Positions 38,376-46,516 of a stretch of DNA of 64,000 bases are shown here, one piece after another (position 1 is the stretch's first letter; every line of letters begins with the position of its first letter). The notes beneath the pieces were generated by a model that did no database searches, had not been told where the DNA came from, and saw nothing but the letters and a program-made list of their open reading frames with translations. The DNA lies in NCBI RefSeq assembly GCF_013404595.1, contig NZ_JABVAX010000005.1, positions 44,777 through 108,776 on the forward strand, written 5' to 3'. The stretch is from Jannaschia marina. GTDB lineage: Bacteria > Pseudomonadota > Alphaproteobacteria > Rhodobacterales > Rhodobacteraceae. The position numbers and the translations under genes were made by a program.

Positions 38376-39503
38376 ATGACCCAGGAACGCCGCGCCGCGA
38401 TCACCGGATCGGGTGTCTTCACGCCCTCCGAGGTCATCACGAACGACGAGCTGGTGGTGGCCTTCAACGCCTATGCCGACCGTCAGAACGCGCTCCACGC
38501 GGAGGCCATCGCCGCGGGCGAGCGCGCGCCGGTGCCGCAGTCGAGCGCGGAGTTCATCAAGTCGGCCAGCGGGATCGAACAGCGCTTCGTGCTCGACAAG
38601 GCCGGCACGCTCGACCCCGACCGGATGTTCCCGCGCCTGGCCGACCGCCCCGACGATGCGCCGAGCCAGATGGCCGAGATGGCGGTGACGGCCTGCACCG
38701 AGGCGCTTGCAAAGGCCGGTGTCGCGGCGGGCGAGATCGACGCGGTGATCTGCGCGGCCTCGAACCACGAGCGCGCCTATCCGGCGATCGCCATCGAGAT
38801 CCAGGAGCTCCTGGGCACCGGCGGCTTCGCCTTCGACATGAACGTCGCCTGTTCCTCGGCGACCTTCGGCATCCAGGCGGCGACGGACATGATCCGCTCG
38901 GGCTCCATCGACCGCGCGATCGTGGTGAACCCGGAGATCTGCTCGGCCCATCTCGAATGGCGCGACCGGGATTGCCATTTCATCTTCGGCGACGTCTGCA
39001 CCGCCGTCGTGCTCGAGGCGGAGGACCTCGCCAAGGGCGACCGGTTCGTCATCCGCTCCACCCGCTGCGCGACGCAGTTCTCGAACAACATCCGCAACAA
39101 CGACGGATTCCTGCGGCGCACGCGCGACGCGATGGACGACCGCCGCGACATGCAGTTCGTCCAGAACGGCCGCAAGGTCTTCAAGGAAGTGCTGCCGATG
39201 GTGTCGAAGCACATCGCCGACCACATGGCCGACGAGGGCGTGGGCGCCGACGACCTCAAGCGGCTCTGGCTGCACCAGGCGAACAAGTCGATGAACGACT
39301 TCATCGGAAAGAAGGTTCTGGGCCGGGTGCCCGATCCAGCGGAACAGCCGAACATCCTGCAGGACTACGCGAACACCTCCTCGGCCGGCTCGATCATCGC
39401 CTTCGCCAAGTACTCCGAAGACCTCGCGCCCGGCGACACGGGCCTGATCTGCTCCTTCGGGGCGGGGTATTCGGTGGGCTCCGTGCTGGTGACGCGGGCC
39501 TGA
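38376..39503 (+). CDS. 3-oxoacyl-ACP synthase III-like (KAS III/FabH family) enzyme
   Basis: The 375-residue thiolase-fold enzyme should carry out a decarboxylating Claisen condensation with an acyl-CoA primer. The KAS III triad is intact: Cys159 in NVACSSATFG, His300 in WLHQANKSM and Asn333 in YANTSSAGS. It is longer than housekeeping FabH (about 320) with insertions near residues 30-85, placing it with the FabH2-like subgroup that shunts medium-chain beta-oxidation intermediates into fatty acid synthesis. GGAGGAG sits directly against an ATG at 38370, so the ATG at 38376 with normal spacing is preferred. Confidence 0.87.
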   Translation: MTQERRAAITGSGVFTPSEVITNDELVVAFNAYADRQNALHAEAIAAGERAPVPQSSAEFIKSASGIEQRFVLDKAGTLDPDRMFPRLADRPDDAPSQMAEMAVTACTEALAKAGVAAGEIDAVICAASNHERAYPAIAIEIQELLGTGGFAFDMNVACSSATFGIQAATDMIRSGSIDRAIVVNPEICSAHLEWRDRDCHFIFGDVCTAVVLEAEDLAKGDRFVIRSTRCATQFSNNIRNNDGFLRRTRDAMDDRRDMQFVQNGRKVFKEVLPMVSKHIADHMADEGVGADDLKRLWLHQANKSMNDFIGKKVLGRVPDPAEQPNILQDYANTSSAGSIIAFAKYSEDLAPGDTGLICSFGAGYSVGSVLVTRA

Positions 39504-39509
39504 GACGCG

Positions 39510-39980
39510 TCAACCGGTGGAGATTTCCGCCTCCAGGTGCAGTTTCATCTCGATGAGGACGCGCTGCAGCTCCTGCGTCTCGGCCAGCATCCGCTGCGCC
39601 TCCGCCGGGGTGATGATATTGTCGGCGATCGCGTCGGCATAGCTCGCCATCAGCATCGCGAACCGCTGCGACATGGCGACGACGTCGTCGTTGACCTGCC
39701 CCGTCTCGGCGGGGTCGGGGCGGGCGTTGCGGTCGAGACTGATCGTGAGGCCCGCGATCTCGGCCAGGGCCCCGGTGACATAGGGGTAGTCCGCCACCTG
39801 CTCCAGCCGGGCGACCGCGTCGACGGGGATGAAGCGGCCCGCGTGTTCCTCGTGCGGGGCGTAATAGCGCCCGAGCGTCGTCTTCGAGCGCCCCGTCACC
39901 GTCGCGGCGGCCTCGACGCCGACGGACTTGACGAGGGCTTCGGTCTGTCGCCGGAGCAACTGATTGATGGTATCCGCCAT
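39510..39980 (-). CDS. Putative HTH DNA-binding protein of unknown role
   Basis: The 156-residue protein has an N-terminal segment SVGVEAAATVTGRSKTTLGRYY that reads as a helix-turn-helix, reminiscent of phage CII-type regulators. The C-terminal half (VVAMSQRFAMLMASYADAIAD through VLIEMKLHLEAEI) is predicted to be long helices suited to oligomerisation. No signal or membrane segment is present. GGGAGGG precedes the ATG. It is alone on the minus strand, converging with the KAS III gene. I see no other phage gene nearby. Confidence 0.7.
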   Translation of the reverse strand: MADTINQLLRRQTEALVKSVGVEAAATVTGRSKTTLGRYYAPHEEHAGRFIPVDAVARLEQVADYPYVTGALAEIAGLTISLDRNARPDPAETGQVNDDVVAMSQRFAMLMASYADAIADNIITPAEAQRMLAETQELQRVLIEMKLHLEAEISTG

Positions 39981-40217
39981 GTCACCCTCCCGAAGTGACG
40001 TCAGGTTAACCCGCGGATCGCAAGGGGGAAAGACGGCATCGCTTTCCCCTGACCCGAAAGACGGCGGCGACGTAGACAGCGCGCGAAGCGGGCCGGCACG
40101 TCCAGAAGGCCATCACTCACGAGATCCCGCTTCGACCGGTGTCGCCCCCGTCCCTCGCTTCTGGGGGCGACACATCCCGGCCCTTGCGCCCCCCTGCGGC
40201 AGGCGGCAACAGGGATC

Positions 40218-40820
40218 ATGGCCAAGCTCTACTTCCACTACTCGACGATGAACGCGGGCAAGAGCACGCTGCTCTTGCAGGCGTCCTACAACTACATCGA
40301 GCGGGGGATGCGGACCTACCTGCTGACGGCGAATTTCGATGACCGCGCGGGCACGGGCCGCATCGGGAGCCGCATCGGCATCTCGGCGGCGGCCGACACC
40401 TATGCGGCGACGACCGATCTCTACAAGATGATCGCCGCGCGGCTGGCCGAGGGGCCCTGTGCCTGTGTCTTCCTCGACGAGGCGCAGTGGCTGTCGAAGG
40501 ACCAGGTCTGGCAACTCGCCCGTGTGGTGGACGACCTTGGCGTGCCGGTCATGGCCTACGGGCTCCGGGTGGACTTCCGGGGCGAGCTCTTCCCCGGCTC
40601 GGCGGCGCTTCTGGCGCTGGCCGACGACCTGCGGGAAGTGCGCACGATCTGCCACTGCGGGCGCAAGGCCACGATGGTGATCCGCGTCGGCGCGGACGGC
40701 AAGGCGCTGACCGAGGGCGCGCAGGTGGAGGTGGGCGGGAACGACCGCTACGTGAGCCTCTGCCGCCGCCACTTCCGCGAGGAGATGGGCGACCGGGTGC
40801 CGCCCGAGGCACCGGTCTAG
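40218..40820 (+). CDS. tdk: Thymidine kinase
   Basis: The 200-residue type II thymidine kinase phosphorylates thymidine in the salvage pathway. It has the P-loop STMNAGKST, the lid-region DDRAG, the catalytic acidic motif FLDEAQWL, and the zinc ligands CHCGRKA plus VSLCRRH near the C-terminus. Length is close to E. coli Tdk (205). The 237-base gap upstream, 39981-40217, contains no recognisable gene or hairpin terminator. Confidence 0.95.
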   Translation: MAKLYFHYSTMNAGKSTLLLQASYNYIERGMRTYLLTANFDDRAGTGRIGSRIGISAAADTYAATTDLYKMIAARLAEGPCACVFLDEAQWLSKDQVWQLARVVDDLGVPVMAYGLRVDFRGELFPGSAALLALADDLREVRTICHCGRKATMVIRVGADGKALTEGAQVEVGGNDRYVSLCRRHFREEMGDRVPPEAPV

Positions 40821-40847
40821 GACGGGCCGGGCGCGCCCCTATCGCGC

Positions 40848-42167
40848 CTACCCCATCAACTCCGCGAGCGCGCGCTCGGCCCGCTCGATCAGGACGGGCA
40901 GGTCCACCGTCGTCACCCGTCCGTCGCGCACGACCCGGCGGCCTTCGACCAGGAGGTCGCGCACGCGGCGCGGGCCGGCGAGGAGGAGGGCCGCACGGTC
41001 CCAGCTGCCGGCGCTTTCGACGCCGCGCAGGTCCCAGATGGCGACGTCGGCGCGCAGGCCCGGCGCGAGGCGGCCGATGTCGTCGCGCCCGAGCACACGC
41101 GCGCCGCCCGCCGTCGCGACGTCGAGTGCCTCGAGCACCGAGAGCGCATCGGCCCCACGCGTGACCCGCTGCAGGAGCATCGCCTGCCGGGCTTCATCGA
41201 GCAGATCCGCCCGGTCGTTCGAGGCCGAGCCATCGACGCCGAGGCCCACGGGCACCCCCGCATCCAGCATCCCGCGCAGCGGGGCCACGCCCGAACCCAG
41301 CCGGCAGTTGGAACAGGGGCAATGGGCGACGCCGGTGCCCGTGCGGGCGAAGAGGTCGATCTCGGCCCGGTCGAGTTTCACGCAATGCGCGTGCCAGACG
41401 TCGTCGCCCGTCCAGCCGAGATCCTCGGCGTATTGGCCGGGGCGGCAGCCGAAGGTGGCCTCGGAATAGCGGACGTCCTCGTCGTTTTCGGCCAGGTGGG
41501 TGTGGAGGCGCACGCCCTTGTCGCGTGCCAGCAGCGCCGCGTCGCGCATCAGCTCCCGGCTGACCGAGAAGGGCGAACAGGGGGCGACGCCCACGCGGCA
41601 CATGGCACCGGGCGACGGGTCGTGGAAGGCGTCGATGACGCGGATGCAATCCTCGAGGATCGCCGCCTCCCCCTCGACCAGCGCGTCCGGCGGAAGGCCC
41701 CCGGCGCTCTCGCCGATGGACATGGCCCCGCGCGTCGGGTGGAAGCGCAGGCCCACCTCGGCGGCGGCACGGATCGTGTCCTCGAGGCGAGTGCCGTTCG
41801 GGAAGAGGTAGAGGTGATCGGAGGAGGTGGTGCAGCCCGAGAGCGCGAGTTCGGCGAGGCCGATCTGCGTGGCAAGGTGGACATGCTCCGGCGTGAAGCG
41901 CGCCCAGATCGGGTAGAGCGTCCTGAGCCAGCCGAAGAGAAGCGCGTCCTGCCCGGCGGGCACGGCGCGGGTCAGCGTCTGGTAGAGGTGATGGTGGGTG
42001 TTCACGAGGCCGGGCGTGACGAGGCAACCCGTCGCGTCGATGACCTCGCCCTCCGTCCGTAGGCCCGTGCCGACGGCCGCGATCACACCATCGCGGACGA
42101 GGATATCGGTGGCCCCGGCTGCGTCGGCGAGGAGGCGCTCCGCCCCCCGGATCAGCACCTCAGCCAT
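40848..42167 (-). CDS. 8-oxoguanine deaminase-type amidohydrolase
   Basis: The 439-residue enzyme belongs to the metal-dependent amidohydrolase superfamily, in the group with 8-oxoguanine deaminase and hydroxydechloroatrazine ethylaminohydrolase. Metal ligands are visible in LVNTHHHLYQTLTRA, in RLHTHLAEN and in HAHCVKLD, and the catalytic aspartate in GVDGSASND. The GWLRTLYPIWARF segment is typical of this subgroup. Assignment to 8-oxoguanine is probable, but related triazine or guanine deaminases are possible. Its start at 42167 overlaps the end of the upstream hisN-type gene by eight bases, indicating coupled translation. Confidence 0.82.
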   Translation of the reverse strand: MAEVLIRGAERLLADAAGATDILVRDGVIAAVGTGLRTEGEVIDATGCLVTPGLVNTHHHLYQTLTRAVPAGQDALLFGWLRTLYPIWARFTPEHVHLATQIGLAELALSGCTTSSDHLYLFPNGTRLEDTIRAAAEVGLRFHPTRGAMSIGESAGGLPPDALVEGEAAILEDCIRVIDAFHDPSPGAMCRVGVAPCSPFSVSRELMRDAALLARDKGVRLHTHLAENDEDVRYSEATFGCRPGQYAEDLGWTGDDVWHAHCVKLDRAEIDLFARTGTGVAHCPCSNCRLGSGVAPLRGMLDAGVPVGLGVDGSASNDRADLLDEARQAMLLQRVTRGADALSVLEALDVATAGGARVLGRDDIGRLAPGLRADVAIWDLRGVESAGSWDRAALLLAGPRRVRDLLVEGRRVVRDGRVTTVDLPVLIERAERALAELMG

Positions 42168-42948
42168 CGAGGAGGGCGAGCGCCGCGGCGTGCAGTTCGG
42201 GCGTGGCCGCCGCGACGCAGGTGCCGCCATCGTGGGCCGGGCCGCCTTGCCAGTCGGTCACCACACCGCCCGCCGCCGTCACAAGCGCGACGGGAGCCGC
42301 GATGTCGTAGGGTTGTAGACCGGCTTCGACCACGAGGTCGATCTGACCGGCGGCAAGGAGAGCGTAGGCGTAGCAATCCATCCCGTAACGCGTCAACCGG
42401 CAGGCCCCGGCGACACGAGCGAAAGCGTTGCGTTCGGCGGGCGTGCCCACTTCGGGGAACGTGGTGAAGATCGTCGCGTCGCAGAGAGCCGTGGTGCCCC
42501 GCGTCCGGATCGGCCGGACGGTGTCGCCCCGACGGTAGGTCGCGCCCTCCGCCGTTCCTTCGAACCGCTCGCCGATGAAGGGTTGGTCGATGAGGCCATA
42601 GAGGGGACCGTGGGCGTCGCGCAGCGCGATCAACACGCCCCAGGTCGGGGTGCCGGAGATGAAACCGCGTGTGCCGTCGATCGGATCGAGCACCCAGGTC
42701 AGGCCGCTCGTCCCCTCGATGGCTGCTGCCTCCTCCCCGAGGATGCCGTCGTCCGGGCACCGCGCGCGCAAGATCTCGCGCATGGCGGCTTCCGCCTCGC
42801 GATCGGCGCGGGTGACCGGGTCGAATTCGGCCGACTTCGTGTCGACGGCGAGGGCCGTTCGAAAGTGCTTCAGAGTCACGACACGCGCGGCATCGGCCAT
42901 GGCATTGGCGACCGCGCGCGTCTCGTCATCCGGGATCTTTCGGCTCAT
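42160..42948 (-). CDS. hisN: Inositol monophosphatase family enzyme, probably histidinol-phosphatase (HisN type)
   Basis: The 262-residue protein is a magnesium-dependent phosphatase of the inositol monophosphatase family. Metal-binding motifs are LGEEAA, WVLDPIDGTRGFISG and LQPYDIAAPVALV. DPIDGTRGF followed by TPTWGVLIAL is typical of HisN-type histidinol-phosphatases, which complete step eight of histidine synthesis in Alphaproteobacteria. No other his gene is in the window, so substrate is inferred from subfamily resemblance only. It is 38 bases downstream of the XRE regulator gene on the same strand. Confidence 0.8.
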   Translation of the reverse strand: MSRKIPDDETRAVANAMADAARVVTLKHFRTALAVDTKSAEFDPVTRADREAEAAMREILRARCPDDGILGEEAAAIEGTSGLTWVLDPIDGTRGFISGTPTWGVLIALRDAHGPLYGLIDQPFIGERFEGTAEGATYRRGDTVRPIRTRGTTALCDATIFTTFPEVGTPAERNAFARVAGACRLTRYGMDCYAYALLAAGQIDLVVEAGLQPYDIAAPVALVTAAGGVVTDWQGGPAHDGGTCVAAATPELHAAALALLDG

Positions 42949-42986
42949 GGAGCGGGGGTCGCACCCGCCCGAGCCGGGGTCAAGGC

Positions 42987-43367
42987 TCAGCCGGTCGCCG
43001 AGCGCGAGCCGGCGGGCGCGTCCGACAGGACGCGGGCAAGGTCGAAGAGCTTGCGCCGCTGGTTTTCGGGCATGGCGTAGTAGGCCCGAATGAGTTCCAT
43101 CGCTTCCTTGTCAGAGAGGAAGTCGTAGCCTTCGCCGGCCTGCGCGTCGTCGTTGAGGCCTTCGAAGAAATGCCCGACCGGCACCTCCAGCGTCTCCGAA
43201 ATCTCCCAAAGACGGGAGGCCGAGACACGGTTCATCCCCGTCTCGTATTTCTGGATCTGCTGGAACTTGATCCCGACCTTCTCGGCAAGTTGCTGCTGGG
43301 TCATACCAACGATCCAGCGGCGGTGACGGATACGTTTGCCGACGTGAATATCAACGGGATGTTTCAT
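42987..43367 (-). CDS. XRE family transcriptional regulator (SinR/PraR-like)
   Basis: The 126-residue protein begins with a lambda-repressor-type HTH (GKRIRHRRWIVGMTQQQLAEKVG, recognition helix KFQQIQKYETGMNRVSASRL) and ends with a helical segment (DKEAMELIRAYYAMPENQRRKLFDLARV). This architecture is that of the alphaproteobacterial regulator family including rhizobial PraR, linked to biofilm and quorum-related control. It may be autoregulated, because the gap on its 5' side is full of TTTGC/GCAAA half-sites. It probably leads a transcript with the hisN-type and deaminase genes. Confidence 0.88.
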   Translation of the reverse strand: MKHPVDIHVGKRIRHRRWIVGMTQQQLAEKVGIKFQQIQKYETGMNRVSASRLWEISETLEVPVGHFFEGLNDDAQAGEGYDFLSDKEAMELIRAYYAMPENQRRKLFDLARVLSDAPAGSRSATG

Positions 43368-43444
43368 TTACACTGCTCCTTCCGAGCGCAGTCCGCTCCT
43401 CCAGGGGTTACAACTCATGAGGGAGGAACGAACCGTACCTGCAA

Positions 43445-43584
43445 TTTGTTCACGCAAAGACAGGTTTGGAAATACTCCGCAAACGTTAGACGTCGTTGCA
43501 TAAGTGCAGGACTCAGCGAGGATTTTTGCGGTTTTGGCAGTCTCGCAAAAGTTGAATGATGACTGTTTGCAAGACCTTGCAAAC
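43445..43584. promoter_or_regulatory. Operator cluster of TTTGC/GCAAA half-sites in a divergent promoter
   Basis: The 302-base gap between the XRE gene and the quinone oxidoreductase is markedly AT-richer than its surroundings. It contains GTTTGCAAG-AC-CTTGCAAAC (43565-43584, nine-base arms), TTTTGCG (43524-43530) inverted with CGCAAAA (43544-43550), TTTG...GCAAA (43445-43458), GCAAA at 43479 and TTGC at 43496. Repeated half-sites in both orientations suggest cooperative binding of a dimeric regulator, most simply the adjacent XRE protein. GCCGCCCG/CGGGCGGC (43590-43629) is a separate hairpin nearer the oxidoreductase. Confidence 0.55.
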
Positions 43585-43669
43585 CCTCTGCCGCCCGTAT
43601 CGACTGCGTCTCTGACGCCTTCGGGCGGCCTGAAAATAGTTACAATCCTCTTAAGATCGAGGGACAGAA

Positions 43670-44629
43670 ATGCGCGCATATGTTGTAAACGGGCCGTCTT
43701 CGGCCGGTCTGGTGCAGGATGCGACGCGCCCGACTCCTGATTCGGGGGCCGTCGCGCTTCGGATCGAGGCCACCGGGCTCAACTTTGCCGACCTCCTGAT
43801 GGTCAAGGGCACCTACCAGGCGACGCCGCCGACGCCCTTCGTGCCGGGCCTCGAGGTCTGCGGCACGATCACGGCGGTCGGACCCGACACGCAGGCCCCG
43901 CCCGTGGGCACGCGCGTCGCCGTCTTCGGGGGCCAGGGTGGATTGGCCGAGGCCGGCGTCTTTCCGGCCGACCGCCTCGTGCCGGTGCCCGACGCCATGC
44001 CGTCGGACGTGGCCGCCGGCTTCATCGTCGCCTGGTCGACGAGCCACCTCGTCCTCACCCATCGCGCGCGGCTCAGGCCGGGCGAGCGTCTTCTCGTCCT
44101 CGGGGCCGCCGGGGGCGTCGGGCTCACGGCGGTGGAGCTCGGCGCGAAGATGGGGGCGGAGGTCATCGCCGTCGCCCGCGGGGCCGACAAGCTCGAGATC
44201 GCGCGCGCGCACGGCGCGCACCACCTGATCGACGCCGAAGCCGAGGACCTGCGGGACCAGATCAAGGCGCTCGGCGGGGCGGACGTGGTCTATGATGCCG
44301 TCGGCGGCGACCTTGCCAAGGCGGCGTTCCGCGCCACCAATCGCGGCGGGCGCTATATCGTGATCGGCTTCGCGAGCGGCACCGTGCCCGACTTCCCGGC
44401 GAACCACCTCCTCGTTAAGAACATCGACCTGATCGGCTTCTACTGGGGCGGCTACATGGACTTCGACCCGAAACCCCTGACCGACAGCATCGCCGCGCTC
44501 TTCGAGATGTACGCGGCGGGCGAGATCCGGCCGCACATCAGCCATGTCGTGCCCCTCGACCAGGTGGAGGACGCGCTGGAGCTTCTGCGCAGCCGCCGCA
44601 GCACCGGCAAGGTCGTGGTGACCCCGTGA
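43670..44629 (+). CDS. NADPH:quinone oxidoreductase family protein (medium-chain dehydrogenase/reductase)
   Basis: The 319-residue protein is a zinc-independent medium-chain reductase of the quinone oxidoreductase type. It has the catalytic-domain segment GLNFADLLMVKGTYQ, PFVPGLEVCGTI, and the Rossmann nucleotide-binding motif LVLGAAGGVGLTAVELG; the AAGGVG form favours NADPH. Members reduce quinones or enoyl-CoA-like alkenals. GAGGGA precedes the ATG. Its stop overlaps the GTG start of the next gene, so the two are coupled. Operators upstream suggest control by the divergent XRE regulator. Confidence 0.88.
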   Translation: MRAYVVNGPSSAGLVQDATRPTPDSGAVALRIEATGLNFADLLMVKGTYQATPPTPFVPGLEVCGTITAVGPDTQAPPVGTRVAVFGGQGGLAEAGVFPADRLVPVPDAMPSDVAAGFIVAWSTSHLVLTHRARLRPGERLLVLGAAGGVGLTAVELGAKMGAEVIAVARGADKLEIARAHGAHHLIDAEAEDLRDQIKALGGADVVYDAVGGDLAKAAFRATNRGGRYIVIGFASGTVPDFPANHLLVKNIDLIGFYWGGYMDFDPKPLTDSIAALFEMYAAGEIRPHISHVVPLDQVEDALELLRSRRSTGKVVVTP

Positions 44630-45390
44630 CGGAGGCGGTCGCGGGGGCCTGGCGCGGGGGCAGTGCGATCTTCCTCGCCGCCCTGCGCAGCATCTTGGCG
44701 CGGCCACGGCTTGCCGTGTTGCTCTACCTGCTGTTCGTCGTTGTCGATTTCGGGATCACGGAGGCCCAGGCCCAGCTCGACAGCGCCCTCCTCGGTTTCC
44801 TGATCGCCCTCGCCTTCGCCGTACTGGTGGCCGCCATCGCCTGCATCTGGCACCGGGCGGTTCTGACGCCCGGCGCGGCGGTGCCCGGCACACGGGCGGT
44901 GCTCCATTACGCGCTCGCCTATCTCGTCCTTGGTATCGTAGGCTTTCTGGCGCTCGCCCCCTTCGCGATGGCCTATTGGTATATTGGCGTCGCCTTCGGT
45001 TTCTCGCGCGGGATGTTCGATGCGGTCGTCGGAACGGGGGGCCTCCTGCCCGCGGGCGTCGTCAGCTACGCGATCGGGGCCTGGCTGTTCCTGATGCTGA
45101 TCTGGCGGATCGGACTCGGGCTGCCGCATATTGCGCTCGGTTGCGGCGACGTCTCCTTCGCGGAGAGTTGGCGGCGGACGCAGCCGATCGCCGGGTCCGT
45201 CGTGACGCTCGCGCTGATCGGGGCGGTGGCCCAGCTGCCCTTCGCCTTCGTGGGCTTTGCCCTGCCCTATGACACCGACGCCCTGCCCTATTGGGTGGTC
45301 AGCCTCGCCTCCAGCCTCGGCTACGGCGTGGTCGTCGTGGTGGGTGCCGCGATCCTGACGGAGCTCTACCGGCGCACCGCTAGCCGCTGA
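44626..45390 (+). CDS. Integral membrane protein of unknown function
   Basis: The 254-residue protein has about six hydrophobic segments, including VLLYLLFVVVDFGITEA, LLGFLIALAFAVLVAAIACI, YALAYLVLGIVGFLALAPFA and SLGYGVVVVVGAAILTEL. It resembles uncharacterised proteins with a glycerophosphoryl-diester-phosphodiesterase-like or DUF-type membrane domain, but I cannot name a family. It starts with GTG at 44626 overlapping the oxidoreductase stop (GTGA), so translation is coupled. Its last 11 bases overlap the converging LysR gene. Confidence 0.72.
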   Translation: MTEAVAGAWRGGSAIFLAALRSILARPRLAVLLYLLFVVVDFGITEAQAQLDSALLGFLIALAFAVLVAAIACIWHRAVLTPGAAVPGTRAVLHYALAYLVLGIVGFLALAPFAMAYWYIGVAFGFSRGMFDAVVGTGGLLPAGVVSYAIGAWLFLMLIWRIGLGLPHIALGCGDVSFAESWRRTQPIAGSVVTLALIGAVAQLPFAFVGFALPYDTDALPYWVVSLASSLGYGVVVVVGAAILTELYRRTASR

Positions 45391-46270
45391 CGAGCTTCGG
45401 GCGCGGCAGCGTCGGGCGGACGGCGCGATAGGTGTCGCGGATGATCTCCAGGAGGCAGTCGCGGGCCGGGTCGGGCGCGGCAGGTGCCACGTAGAGGCCG
45501 ATCGCCTGATCCCCAATCTCGGGCAGCGCACCACCGTGGGGGATCGGGGCCATCTCGGGCGTGTCGAAGCCGTCGAGGACGACATGGCAGGCGAGATCGG
45601 CGCTCACGCTGGCGTCGACGGCGCGGCTGCTGTCGGCGGTCATCGCCATGGCCCAGGGAATGTCGGCGGCGTCGAGCGCATCCTGCGCGCGGGTGCGGAA
45701 GGTGCAGTCGCGGGCGAAGGCGAGTTGCAGGGGTCGCTGCCGCCACATCGTGCCGTTCTCCGCGCCGACCCAGACGAGCGGCAGGCGCACGATCTCCTCG
45801 CCGCCGTCGGTGATCTGGTTCTCGGTGGTCAGGATGACGTCGCAGGCCCCGTCGGCGAACATCTCCTTGAGCTTGCCCGTGACGCTGGAAATGAGGGTGA
45901 TGGTGACGCGCGGGTATTCCGCGTTGAACGCCCGCAGGATCGCCGGGATGCGACGCGGCACGATGTCGTGGGGGACGCCGAGGCGGATCTCGCCCTCGGG
46001 CGCGCTGTCCTTCATGCGATCGAGGAGCTCGTCGTTGAGGACGAGCATCCGGCGCGCGTAGGCCAGCACCTGCTCGCCCTCGGGGGTGAGCGTCACGCCC
46101 CGCCCGGTGCGGTCGAGGAGCTGCCGGTCGAGCGCCTCCTCCAGCCGCTTGACCTGCATCGAGACCGCCGATTGCGTCAGATGCAGGATCGCCGCCGCCC
46201 GCGTGACGCCGCCGGTGGCGGCGACGGTGGCGAAGGCGCGCAGGGCGGTCAGGTCGAGATTGCGGGCCAT
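45380..46270 (-). CDS. LysR family transcriptional regulator
   Basis: The 296-residue protein has the LysR winged HTH (LDLTALRAFATVAATGGVTRAAAILHLTQSAV region, recognition helix SAVSMQVKRLEEAL) and a periplasmic-binding-like effector domain (EIRLGVPHDIVPRRIPAILRAF). AAAGGAGG precedes ATG 46270. It diverges from the Bax-inhibitor-type gene, and a perfect T-N11-A box lies between them, which is the standard LysR autoregulatory layout. The effector cannot be inferred. Confidence 0.93.
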   Translation of the reverse strand: MARNLDLTALRAFATVAATGGVTRAAAILHLTQSAVSMQVKRLEEALDRQLLDRTGRGVTLTPEGEQVLAYARRMLVLNDELLDRMKDSAPEGEIRLGVPHDIVPRRIPAILRAFNAEYPRVTITLISSVTGKLKEMFADGACDVILTTENQITDGGEEIVRLPLVWVGAENGTMWRQRPLQLAFARDCTFRTRAQDALDAADIPWAMAMTADSSRAVDASVSADLACHVVLDGFDTPEMAPIPHGGALPEIGDQAIGLYVAPAAPDPARDCLLEIIRDTYRAVRPTLPRPKLVSG

Positions 46271-46378
46271 GGGGCCTCCTTTCGCGCCGAGCCTAGCAGC
46301 GCGGGCGACGACGCGGAAATGGAATGACGTGATGGCTCGGATCACGGATGGCGATGGCTCCATAGGGCTGCACTGCAC

Positions 46379-46403
46379 TTTCGATAGGTAATATCAATCG
46401 AAA
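46379..46403. promoter_or_regulatory. LysR-type binding site (T-N11-A palindrome)
   Basis: TTTCGAT (46379-46385) and ATCGAAA (46397-46403) are perfect inverted repeats separated by 11 bases, the canonical T-N11-A box. It is centred about 40 bases upstream of the -35 element of the Bax-inhibitor gene, a typical LysR recognition position. Confidence 0.72.
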
Positions 46404-46429
46404 TGCCCCAAAACCGCCCGATTGGCAGC

Positions 46430-46458
46430 TTGAAAACCGGGCGCGCGCCTCCGATATT
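46430..46458 (+). promoter_or_regulatory. Sigma70-type promoter for the Bax-inhibitor-type gene
   Basis: TTGAAA (46430-46435) and GATATT (46453-46458) are spaced by 17 bases. Transcription would begin near 46465, leaving a leader of about 50 bases before the ATG at 46517. Confidence 0.5.
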
Positions 46459-46516
46459 CAACACCGAGGAGGTCCGTCCGGATCTCCACCCGAACGTTTC
46501 CTTCTGGAGGAGCCCA

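Noticed and set aside
34865..38467. Uninterrupted 1200-codon frame on the minus strand opposite carB
   Set aside because: Its composition is Arg/His/Asp/Val-rich in the way expected for the complement of a GC-rich gene, and carB on the plus strand has full family motifs.
39510..39980. Prophage remnant suggested by the CII-like HTH protein
   Set aside because: No integrase, structural, lysis or attachment sequences are nearby and flanking genes are housekeeping.
43368..43679. 103-codon minus-strand frame in the XRE/oxidoreductase gap
   Set aside because: Atypical composition, no ribosome-binding site, and it covers the operator cluster and both promoters.
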